NCBI GenBank assembly: GCA_964036275.1
Contig: OZ038434.1
Span: 11,683,759-11,747,758, forward strand
Origin: Litoditis marina
Taxonomy: Eukaryota > Nematoda > Chromadorea > Rhabditida > Rhabditidae
DNA: 64,000 nt
Reading direction: 5' to 3'
Below are positions 54,549 through 64,000 of this stretch, in pieces. The notes beneath the pieces are model-generated. The model was not told the DNA's origin and ran no database searches. It saw nothing but the letters and a program-made list of their open reading frames with translations. The translations under genes and the position numbers were made by a program. Each line of letters begins with the position of its first letter. Position 1 is the stretch's first letter.

Positions 54549-54758
54549 AATGTGCGTGTAACCAACCTAGATTTTCTACTGTCTGGAAAAGCCATTTCAA
54601 CTGTTTTCTATAGCTGTCCAAAGACGCATCCGCAAGTAAACCTGAAAATGAACAATAAGGCCAGTCGAAAGAGCTACACAGAACCCGAGACCAGTTGGGC
54701 TATGACTCGCAAGGGACGCCGGGCAACTATTGACAAAACTACTAACAGGAACATATAA
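54549..54758 (+). CDS. 3'-terminal exon of an unidentified gene
   Basis: A 70-codon terminal exon opens after TAAACTTCAG, reads NVRVTNLDFLLSGKAISTVF, then a basic tail (SRKSYTEPETSWAMTRKGRR) and stops. AATAAA follows 12 nt later. Upstream, a strong donor GTAAGT at 54467 ends an in-phase segment containing SVREYGREKPIPGKV (at least 54422-54466), giving an 82-nt intron. The 5' part is not resolved and would abut or overlap the divergent carrier promoter at about 54135. No family is recognised. This gene end lies about 265 bp upstream of the MED22 splice acceptor. Confidence 0.4.
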   Translation, partial: NVRVTNLDFLLSGKAISTVFYSCPKTHPQVNLKMNNKASRKSYTEPETSWAMTRKGRRATIDKTTNRNI

Positions 54759-54769
54759 TGTAAACGTTA

Positions 54770-54775
54770 AATAAA
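54770..54775 (+). terminator. poly(A) signal AATAAA
   Basis: AATAAA 12 nt downstream of the stop codon at 54758. Confidence 0.5.
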
Positions 54776-55039
54776 AATTATTGAAAAAAGTTTTGAAAAT
54801 CGAACTTGGTGGAGAGCGTGTGGGCGAAAATGCCTCCGAGGTTTGTAAAAACAACGATGATGCGTTTGCCGACGTACACATTTTCAATCTGACAGTTCGA
54901 AAGTTTTAATTCTTCTAATTATTAATATAATTCTCTATTTTTTATATTTATTTTACAATTTCTATCATCTTATTCTGTATGTAAAATATAACCAACAGAA
55001 CCACTCATGTACTCTAAATTCCATTAGCTATGTTCCAGA

Positions 55040-56471
55040 ATGTCTGGTGTAACAGGAGGAGCTGGGAAGAAGAGCAGTAGTAGAACGGTTGCTACGAAAG
55101 CTCTCATAATCAACGAATACAAGCGCCGTCTCAAAGATAATATTCGTTCGCTAAATGACAATTTCCACAATATTGTTCTGGCGACAAAGGTGAGGTTCTT
55201 GGTCTTCTTCTATCCTTTTATCGACAAAAAACTAAAATCTGTCTTTTGTTTTTTTGACTTTTTCTACCCCTTTTTTAGAACATTCTTCCCACACATGAGA
55301 TGACTTCATTGATTGATTCGAGATATTGTGCTCAATCAGAGTAAAACTACAAAACGGTGTGGAAAATCAGATTTTCACCAGTAAATTTAACATTTGTTGG
55401 AACTAAGGCAGTTCAATATCCAGATTTATAATAAAAACGAGTGATCCAATGAAAAATTCAACAAAGTCGCCCTAGGTTTGATTCGTCCCCTTTTTTCTTT
55501 GACTTCGCCCCACGAATCTACTCACCAACTACAATTTTGCAGATCAACACCGATGACGCAGCTCATAAGGCGGGTTCGAGCAGTAATAAAATGACGGAGT
55601 TCGCCACCATAAAGAACGAGATGGCCGTCAGAGCAGCTCTTATCGTAGGTTTTTTAGTGGATTAGTCGTACTTGAAATCATTCCACTTCATTGGTCTGTA
55701 GTTTGTTTCATCATGCAGTCTCTTTCTCTTTAAATCCATCAGCTGAAAATCACATTTTCCCGTCTCGTTATTTCCAGCCGTTTTTTAATGTCCCAACCAA
55801 CCAACCGTTCGTTGAGCAAACATTTATTCTATCGAAGGGGCTCTCAAAAAATACTCTAATAGTTATGTAAATTAGTGAAAATAGTGCAATCATGAATACA
55901 TAAATATACATGATCAAACTAATCGGTTTTCAGGCACGAGCTTGTGATGAGTTGTTGAAGCTCACGAATGATCTGAAAGAGTTTCTGATTCTACACGACT
56001 TTAATTTTCTCACCCATGCAATCAAAGCGTGAGTAGTTATATCCTATATTTTCGGTGGTTAAAACGGTGAAAGACCCATTCCATGATTGTTTTCGATCAC
56101 AGGAAGTATTATCTGGCAGTGTCTTCCAGCCAGCCGTATTCCAGGCTCTCAGGCGTTGAGTCAAACCTTAGGCGATCAAAATACAAATAGTCAGAAACCC
56201 TAGTCAGAATGATAGGTGCCGGCCAAAAATTAGGCAACAAGGCAACATTTCAAATGTTTGTCATCAGTACGAATTACATTCTTGAAAATTAAAATTGGTT
56301 GTAGTCAACCTCACATGTTCATTTTTCTGGTTTTTGTTCAGGGCTGAAGACGAATGTGATAAGAAGATGAAGGTTCAGGTGCAGAAGCACAATGCCATGA
56401 GATTTGATGTGGCCAACCTCCTAGCTGACATGGACAAGGAGTACGTGGAACATTACGCATTCAGGCACTAG
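55040..56471 (+). CDS. MED22: Mediator complex subunit 22 (158 aa)
   Basis: Four exons join in phase: 55040-55189, 55543-55644, 55934-56028 and 56342-56471. The conserved Surf5/MED22 core is evident: TKALIINEYKRRLKDNIRSL, NDNFHNIVLATK, then TEFATIKNEMAVRAALI, ARACDELLKLTNDLKEFLIL and FLTHAI. MED22 is a small, mostly helical subunit of the Mediator head module, which links transcription factors to RNA polymerase II. The length is normal for the family core. A TTCCAG acceptor ends 1 nt before the ATG, so the mature transcript would have almost no untranslated leader of its own. AATAAA lies at 56708-56713, and the next gene's splice acceptor is only about 157 nt further on, as in trans-spliced operons. 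Confidence 0.92.
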
Positions 56472-56707
56472 TTTTTGATCTCTGTGAACTTTATTTTCGG
56501 GAAATTGAATCATTTGGTTATTTCATTATCTAATGGCTATTTTAATTGTTAACGCTGTGTCGATTGTCTTTTCTAAGATCATTTGGTAGTTACGGGTCAT
56601 TTTCAAGTTTTCAATTGCTGTTTAGTATCCCAACACACAGAGTGATGTATTAGTGTGGTTTCCTTGTATATATGTTCTATTACGTCTGTTTCTTTTCTCT
56701 CATTCTC

Positions 56708-56713
56708 AATAAA
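56708..56713 (+). terminator. poly(A) signal AATAAA of MED22
   Basis: AATAAA in CTCAATAAACACC, 237 nt after the MED22 stop and 157 nt before the acceptor of the HAP40 gene. Confidence 0.55.
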
Positions 56714-56894
56714 CACCTTGTTATTAGACTGTTTTGATGTTACAGTTTCAAATGGTTTCTACAGCCAGCTGTCGGCAGCTTCCTCAGTATTTCGTTTCAT
56801 GCTCGATAGTAGTTTTTTTCAAATGTGTGTTTGCTTCTTCACTGTAAACTTTCATATCTTGTTTTCTCAGGGGTAGATTTTGTGTCCCAAACCC

Positions 56895-59800
56895 ATGGCG
56901 GATTACGGAGAGTTGAACGAGTCTTGGGCTCAGTTTCGACAGATTGTGGCCGGCACGAGGAAGAAGTTGCTGAAGAAGCCCAATCTGCCACTCGCCATAT
57001 CCCAGCTCAGCAGGCTCAGTGTACAGATGCAGTCAGTTAGTCAAATCTCGTACGATAAGATTGGTCACAGACGTCATTTTCAAAGTTATCAACTAGGCTT
57101 TTACTTTCATGTTCTGAACAGTTTATTTGTAAGGCTATCCACGTTCTATTTGGTAAACGCATGACTAGTTAGCCAAATAAATTCAGCAAACGGGCTCCTT
57201 TTTGATTGAACTGAGAAAAATGTGGTCATTTCTCATCCAAAATCATCAGGTTTGCCGTTTTTCAATTGAAAACAGTTATCTTCTCGTTGAATAGTCATTT
57301 TTAGAGTATTATGTGAATGTGTAGAATTGGTTCCTTTTGTAATAACCAATTGGTGCCTTTTTGGGGACGAGGAAGTACCGCAGCACGCGGCCATGTGCCA
57401 TGCGGAGATGGCGGCTCTCCAACACAAGCTGAAGAACCCGAATGAAGAGAGGAAACAGTACCTGTGTGCCGCCAAACTTCTACTACAAGCCTACAGGGAA
57501 TACAAGAAAAGCGGAAGCAGAGGTACGTGGGTTGATCGTCTCTCATATCTACCTTTCTCTTACAGTGCGACTGATTTCTCTCCGTGCGGCACAATTTACA
57601 CGTTTACAGTCTATATCTTTATTATGAATGAAGTAAATATTCCTTTTTTGTAAGAATAGTTTGTAGTTTGTATGAAGATGCTATTTTGCTATTTTAGTGT
57701 GGTTGCTGGTTGACCACCGACAGCCAGTAGTTGGCAGCAAGCTGACGCCTTTCACCATGGCTGCGCTTTCGCTGTGGCCTGTGGTTCGAAATTCGAAAAG
57801 TCACTGATACCGATATTATATTTCATCAAAGAACAATAATTAACCCAAGTTCTGTATTTAGTATAGAGCCAGACTAACTCAGATATTAAGTTCTTTTTCC
57901 ATTGTGAGAAAGGTACCTCATTTGTTCGTTGAAATGTTCATTGGAACATGTATGTTGTTCAGTGTATACTGAGTTCCTGGGTTCCTGCGCATCTGAATCG
58001 AGCGTTATCGCCGTTTTTCTGACTGTATTTGTAAGGAATATATTATTCCAGTATACTGTCCTTATCCAAGTGATATCGGCAACTACTACATGAAAGCGGT
58101 GAAGCTGGCAATGGAGCAGAAAACGTTGAAGCTGGCAGGTTGGTTAATGGTTATGGTTTTCATGACATTGACAATTGAATCAGTTTCTAATTTTTGTTGT
58201 TTTGCCATCGTCCATCGCTCTTTTGTCCATTTCGCTGTAATCCTGTACTGTTCATGATTCTACTATTGAATATACTTGTCTGTCTGCTGATTCCAGGTCT
58301 AACTTCATTGGAAGCTGGCAAAGTTATGAAGGAGTGTGAAATACATCCTATGTCCGTGGATTTTCTAATTCGAGGTTGGTATTTCTTTTTTAATTTCATT
58401 CGCTGGTAACGTTATTCTAGTAATAATTAGTGATTTCTTAGTTTTTGGGAGTTTTTATCCATGAATCACTGCTTTTCACAAGCAGTGCAAAGTACAACCG
58501 ACAGCTGGTCGAAAATACGAAATATTGTTCTTCCATACACCAGCAAGGTTGTCCGAATAACCACAAAAATTCGCAAAACGGACTACTTTTCAACCGAAAC
58601 GATGAAAATCAGTTTACTTTTGATGAAAAATCCAGAATTTTAACGTGTTTACATCTGAAAACGGATTACTTTTCGTCGCTTAGTCGGACCTTACTGCTCT
58701 TAAAACTTAACGTCTTTCTAATAAACCGCAAACTGGTTTTTGTTAGTTTCATATGTGTGTTCTCTATTTCTCATGTTTCAGCCTCACGTCTGTTAGAAGG
58801 CGAGTTCTACTCGCACATCGACAGTATGTATTTATTGATTGAAGTATACTTCCTATCTGATGAATGGGAGAGCATGCTGAGTGCAATCGACGATTTATGG
58901 ATCACACTCATGAAAACGCGGTCCAAGTTAGTTAGCCAGCTATTTGAACTTAAGATATGTGTCATATAGATCACAAGCAAACAAGCAAAATCATGTTTAA
59001 AGCAATCAATTGTTAGTCGTTATACATCAACAAGAAGTTTAATTAATTGAGGGGTATATCAAAAGAGTGTTATGCGATATACTTGATACTTCCACACACA
59101 TTTTTTTTTCATCAAAATGCATAATAAGTACCCATTTGGGTCATTTTGACTTCATATGTTTCGTATACGCTCACCATGCACATTGGTCATTCACCATTCA
59201 CCTCCCCTCTCTCTCTCTCCCTCGATTGTAGCATATATGATAACACTTGAGTTGTTGCAGGTCTTCGCTGGGTAAGAAGTTGCTCAGGGATTGTGAGGTG
59301 CTCACTCTGTTGACGCTGACGAAAGTGGAGGTGATTAGTGCAGGAATGTGCGACCCTTCGTTTGTCTCTTCTGTAGTTGTATAATCAAAGACAATTATTG
59401 TAGATTTCAGAAGATTTTTGGCAGCCACACCGTATCATACATTTGTTGCTAATTTGGAAAATCAGGTCTTCGGAGAAATCGACTTCATGAAATTCGTCAT
59501 AGCTTGAAAACAGGGTTTTTCTCAAATATAATTCAAGAAGGGGCGAAAGTCCATAATAATATTTTTTATTATCTGATATATCCCAACTTAATAAATTATA
59601 TGATAACATCATTAGTTTCTTCCATACTTGTATTCTAGATGACCGCGTCCGGACGTCATAAAGTTCTATTGGAAATGTACGGACAGCTGCCTTCTGCATT
59701 TGATAAGGTTTTTTTCAGATTCTCATTTTATCCTGTTGCGATATAAGATCAAGTTGACTTTCTGATTCTTTGATAAGCTAAGATTCTAACTATTCTAATT

Positions 59801-60236
59801 CATTCAACCAGTTGCCAATCAACTATTTTGATAACTTGTATCATATCTTCATACCATAGATAGAGGAGATTTACTATTTCGTTATGTTTTCTTGTTTCAT
59901 GACGTTTAGTTCAGTATATTGGCTCCAGTTCCACCACAGTGATACATATACATTATACTGATCTGATCTTCGTTTGACAAGTAAATCGAAATTTTTAAAA
60001 AGATACATGATATCTATTTACCATAGAGAGACAGTTATTGTTTACAGAGTCCATCTCGAGTTTGCGTCAAAGAAAGTTCTTCGTTGGTTCAGTCCGACTT
60101 CCATCATTTCCGTCAACTTCTATTCCTGGTGAATGATGGCCTTCTGGATGATTGGGAGTCCATCTCACTGTCAAAAGATTGTAATTATATGTCGGAGCTA
60201 GCAAAAAGAGTCTGTTCTAAGGTGATTAGAAGGTAG
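56895..60236 (+). CDS. HAP40 / factor VIII intron 22 protein homolog (309 aa)
   Basis: Eight exons join in phase: 56895-57035, 57372-57522, 58052-58138, 58297-58374, 58782-58926, 59261-59330, 59639-59707 and 60048-60236. The N-terminal block FRQIVAGTRKKLLKKPNLPL followed by AISQLSRLSVQMQ corresponds to the conserved [21 protein letters not shown] region of F8A/HAP40. The next block, VPQHAAMCHAEMAALQHKL, matches its helical repeat. The rest is helical and divergent (SASRLLEGEFYSHIDSMYLL and others). The length is close to the usual 370 aa but somewhat shorter. HAP40 is a TPR-like partner that stabilises huntingtin. The gene follows MED22 in the same orientation and has a TTTTCTCAG acceptor 24 nt before the ATG. 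Identification rests mainly on the first 90 residues. Confidence 0.75.
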
Positions 60237-61027
60237 TTCGACGCGTTTATTGGTTCACTTTGAGATATCTATGAATCTATGGTTCATAGAAATAACTCAC
60301 TTGCAGGTTTCGTGCACTACTCTGATTGTTTTATAATTTTTTGTTGATTGATCTCAAGAGTTTGTTGTGGTAAGCTGGTACGATTAAAACCAAGAAGCAA
60401 TCAAAGATAATATATATGACTAATATGACACACAGTTTATACATTTTTTGTTCTTTCACCCACTGGACTAGTCGAAGTGTCGAAGGTTGTACTTAATCTA
60501 TGTTTTTTCGACCCAGCCAGCCATGGTCGTATCCTAGGTGACGCGAGTGCCCGCGCATATCATCGACCTTTTTTTCTGATGCGCGCTGTTCGCGTTCTCT
60601 GATTGGGCACATACGCGCACTTTTGCTTCCGCAGTGATAAAAAGTAGTTATGTATAGTTCTATTCGTTTAACAGGTTACTTTAGCTTCATAAGAGAGAGA
60701 GGCTTGAAACGTGGTTATGGTAAAACTCGGATAATTTTGCATGCTTGACTTCGAAGAAACTCTCGATAGGAGCTGTCACTTTTAAGATAATTTTTTCATC
60801 TAAGTCAGGTGTGTCTTTCGAATGTTCGATATGTTTGATCTGGTTATATTTGTCTGTGATTCCAATTGTATTGTATATATGAATGTTTTCCTTGTAGTTT
60901 TATTCGAGTGCAAGATAGGTCTGTATCAAACACCGTGTTGTGCTATCTTATTCTTTTTCAATGTGGAATTTTATCGATGTAATCTCATGTATCTGTCTAA
61001 AATATTTATTTAGATAGGTATAAACAG
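60237..61027. other. spacer and probable promoter of the NEK gene
   Basis: A GC-richer patch at about 60515-60640 (GCGCGCTGTTCGCG and similar) contrasts with the AT-rich surroundings and may be a promoter. No gene is visible. The splice acceptor for the kinase ends at 61027. Confidence 0.45.
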
Positions 61028-61032
61028 GCTCG

Positions 61033-63862
61033 ATGGTTGATCTACCGCCACCCGAAGTGGATTTCCCTCCCTCCGAGACCCTTACTCTCAGCATGTTCAC
61101 CATAGAGAAGAAGATAGGCAAGGGACAGTTTAGTGAGGTAGGTCCATACTATTTTTGTATTAGTTGTGCTCATTCCTCGTTCGGTGTTTAGTACGCTTTC
61201 TCAGGTTACCAAAGCCTTTGGTGTGGATTCAGGTTACAAACGGTTAGATGAAGAGATGGTCTCGCCCAGACATACCATCAAACTTGTAACTTATCGGATT
61301 TTTTGATGATTTGCTCCTAACGATCCTGATGAAAAAAGGTTCAAGATTAATGCAATATTCACCAGCGTTGAAGATTGTTTGTTCACATATTTACACTTTC
61401 AGGTGTTCCGTGCGAAGTGTGAGTGGGATGGTCAAATGGTGGCTTTAAAAAAGATTCAGGTAAAACCTTTTTGCTCTTTAATTTCAAGTTGAGTCTTTTT
61501 GTTTTGCAATCTACCTGAGTCCGGTCAATATATTGACGTAATGCGTCAGTTTCCTTGTTTGGACATCTTAGAGTTAATATCGTTATCTGGGAGCTCACAA
61601 TCCCACTTATGGTCGAAGAATCAATATGTCAAGCAACGACATCCGAGATTTGCTATCAACTTGCTGTCAGCTGAAATTTGAACAATGACAATGTTGCTTT
61701 CTTCTTGTTTCTCGTCCCATATTTGGAATGAAGACTTCGTTCAGGTGTTCGAAATGGTCGACCAAAAGGCTAGGCAGGACTGTCTGAAAGAAATAGATCT
61801 GTTGAAGCAGCTCAATCATATTAACGTTATCAGGTGTGTATTCCATTCGGTTCCTGGTACTTTTGCGTGTTTTAAAGTACACTAAAGTTTATATATTTGT
61901 TCACTCAGTCAGACTGCTTTATCCACGCTCATTTTCTCGATATTCAGGTATCACGCTTCATTTATTGACAACAACCAATTGAATATAGTTCTGGAATTGG
62001 CGGAAGCGGGAGATATGAGCAGAATGATCAAGGTAAATCTATAGTCACGGTAATTCTATACTCCAGTATTGAAAGAACAACTGTAGCGGTAAACAAGATT
62101 AGTCACATTCAGTTGAAATGTTGTATAACTATTTTTTTTAGCAGCGTTTTAGTCCATTGTTGTTCACAGATGGCAATTTTTTTGTTGGCATTTAACTGAG
62201 AGTGTTTTGGTATATGAGCTCTATGATATTTAAAGTTTTTTTCTCAGCATTTCAAAAAGAACGGCCGTTTGATCCCTGAGCGAACGATTTGGAAATACTT
62301 CGTACAGCTCGTCAGAGCCTTGGCACACATGCACTCGAAGAGAATTATGCACCGAGGTATGGGGCTTTATTTGTTTACAAGCCATACAATTAATATTTAT
62401 CAAAGTAATTGTTATCGCGTATTGCTAGTTTTTAGTGTCATTTTGTCTCATTTTATGAGCAACCAAAAACACTTGCAGTTTTCAGTTTAGTCAGAAGTTC
62501 AAGTTGTTGTTTGCATTTTTCATTATGTTTTTTTCCAGATATCAAGCCAGCCAATGTGTTTATCACATCTGATGGCGTAGTGAAGCTAGGTGATCTGGGA
62601 TTGGGACGCTTTTTCAGCAGCAAAACTACAGCAGCCCATTCATTGGTCGGCACCCCCTACTACATGGTATGTTCTGTGTTTGTATAGATTTTCAAACATT
62701 TCAATCCCTACGCATGTTAACTAAAACATTCGCACCAGAGTGACAGAGTCTCATAATACCTTGCAACTTTGCAGAAGAAATTTCGTTTATCCGCATAATT
62801 TGCGAGAGTGGGTCGTTTCTCATATTCCGTGTTTTTACAGCAAGGTGGGTAATGATTCACAGTACGATGTAAAATGGTTACTTTTTGTTTCCATATTGAT
62901 TCGTATACATAGGCTTCATTCTGCACCAGAATTGCACCGGTATGTTACTTTGCATGCAGGCTTAGTCCTTAGTATCTGTTTCAGTCGCCAGAGAGAATCC
63001 AGGAGTCTGGCTATAACTTCAAGTCTGATCTTTGGTCAATCGGCTGCCTATTGTATGAGATGGCGGCGCTCCAGTCTCCCTTCTATGGAGATAAAATGAA
63101 CCTGTATTCGTTGTGCAAGAAGATCGAGAACTGCGAGTATCCACCACTACCATCGGACATCTATTCAACTCAGGTACTAACAGTTAAACATTATGAAACA
63201 AAAATTATAATTATAATAATACATAAAGGTACGGTGATTTCTAAATAAAGGTACGATGAGTTCTGGGAATAATTATTTGAGTAAAATATACTCTTTTGGA
63301 AACAGAACTTATTTCAGGGACGTGCTCTCGTAGAGTGAGAAGTTCTGAGAACAAACAGAAAATTTTAAGAGTTCCCTTGTGCATATATTCGTTGAAGCGG
63401 TGTAATCTTTCGCCTTCGTCATATTTGAAGTCTTGAAACTTAATATTGTTTAAGATGAAGAACATTGTTTGATATTATCTTGGCAAATTCCTTCCCGAAC
63501 CGACTCGTTCCGAAATCGAACTCGAACCACTTCCCGACCCAGTTGGTTCGGTAAGAAACCGAACCACTTGCGTATTCAAACCGACAGGAAACCGGACCAA
63601 ACCTTAATAAACGTCAGATTATCGACAAACTTTAGCATTGATTAATTGAATGGATTCGGCTCCACCTCTGTCAGCACAAATTTGGTTCGATTTTTCACAA
63701 ACCACCTGGTTCGGGAAGAATTGGCTCGATTTTGGTTCGAGATGAAGTTTACCTATGATCTTTGGTTGAATATAAATGTCTCTCTTCCAGTTGAGAGATT
63801 TGGTTTCGCGCTGCATCTTGTCTGACCCCAGTAAACGTCCGGAGACTGCCGAAATTTTAGAG
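61033..63862 (+). CDS. NEK6/NEK7-type mitotic serine/threonine kinase (3' end beyond window)
   Basis: Eight exons join in phase: 61033-61137, 61403-61459, 61745-61833, 61948-62032, 62248-62356, 62539-62666, 62985-63173 and 63791-63862 (278 aa so far). Glycine loop GKGQFSEV at 29-36, catalytic lysine at 51 (VALKK), [11 protein letters not shown], catalytic loop MHRDIKPANV with Asp149, and DLG rather than DFG at 167-169. The activation segment is [17 protein letters not shown]. The short N-terminus, DLG motif and near-identity over [14 protein letters not shown] and [19 protein letters not shown] identify the NEK6/7 subfamily, which acts in spindle assembly and cytokinesis downstream of NEK9. 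All catalytic residues are intact. About 25 C-terminal residues should lie past 63862, probably outside the window. The acceptor lies 5 nt upstream of the ATG. Confidence 0.95.
63480..63740. repeat. degenerate GGTTCG/CGAACC-rich inverted repeat
   Basis: Many copies of CGAACC on the left half (63497-63600) and GGTTCG on the right half (63682-63740) suggest a decayed inverted-repeat element in the last visible intron of the NEK gene. Confidence 0.5.
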
Positions 63863-64000
63863 GTATTTTCGTTTTCTGTCATAATAGTTTATGGTCGTTT
63901 TCATTCTATTCCAAACCTGAGCTTTCGACTATTCTGAGAATAACCCATTACACATCATATAATGACTACTAATACTGAAAAGGGTGTATTGTATTATTAT

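Overview
The window is AT-rich metazoan nuclear DNA with small exons, introns mostly of 50-1,000 bp, and GT-AG splice sites whose acceptors usually read TTTCAG or similar. I read it as nematode or nematode-like. The evidence is the secreted protein with six mature cysteines spaced like the nematode C6 domain, the LAPTM-like four-pass protein, and a splice acceptor lying 1-24 nt upstream of almost every start codon, as expected with spliced-leader trans-splicing. It also carries an RXR-type nuclear receptor and NELF-E, which to my knowledge Caenorhabditis elegans lacks, so a close Caenorhabditis relative is unlikely. The species cannot be fixed from the sequence. All gene models were built by hand from splice-site phase and protein similarity; no search was run.

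Layout. 1-10 kb: mostly non-coding with transposon remnants, plus two small minus-strand secreted-peptide genes (3.9-5.1 kb and 9.0-9.2 kb). 10.3-16.9 kb (+): a single-pass receptor with a degenerate tyrosine kinase domain. 18.5-21.3 kb (+): a LAPTM-like four-pass membrane protein. 22.8-34.7 kb: three members of a small-protein family (71-75 aa) that share gene structure and all end in -SKL, a peroxisomal import signal; a TATA-driven gene for a six-cysteine secreted protein lies between them. 36.6-40.5 kb (-): RXR-like receptor. 41.9-46.1 kb (-): NELF-E. 47.7-54.1 kb (-): SCaMC calcium-dependent mitochondrial carrier. 54.5-64 kb (+): an unidentified 3' gene end, MED22, HAP40/F8A and a NEK6/7 kinase that runs off the window.

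Themes. NELF-E, MED22 and the RXR are RNA polymerase II regulators. HAP40 is known as a huntingtin partner, NEK6/7 as a mitotic kinase and SCaMC as a mitochondrial ATP-Mg/Pi carrier. The plus-strand run at 54.5-60.2 kb is tight enough to suggest an operon. Short non-autonomous DNA transposons bounded by TTAA (piggyBac-like) are common and sit inside introns. Three otherwise conserved genes carry 1-2 nt frame breaks, which may be assembly indels or real lesions.
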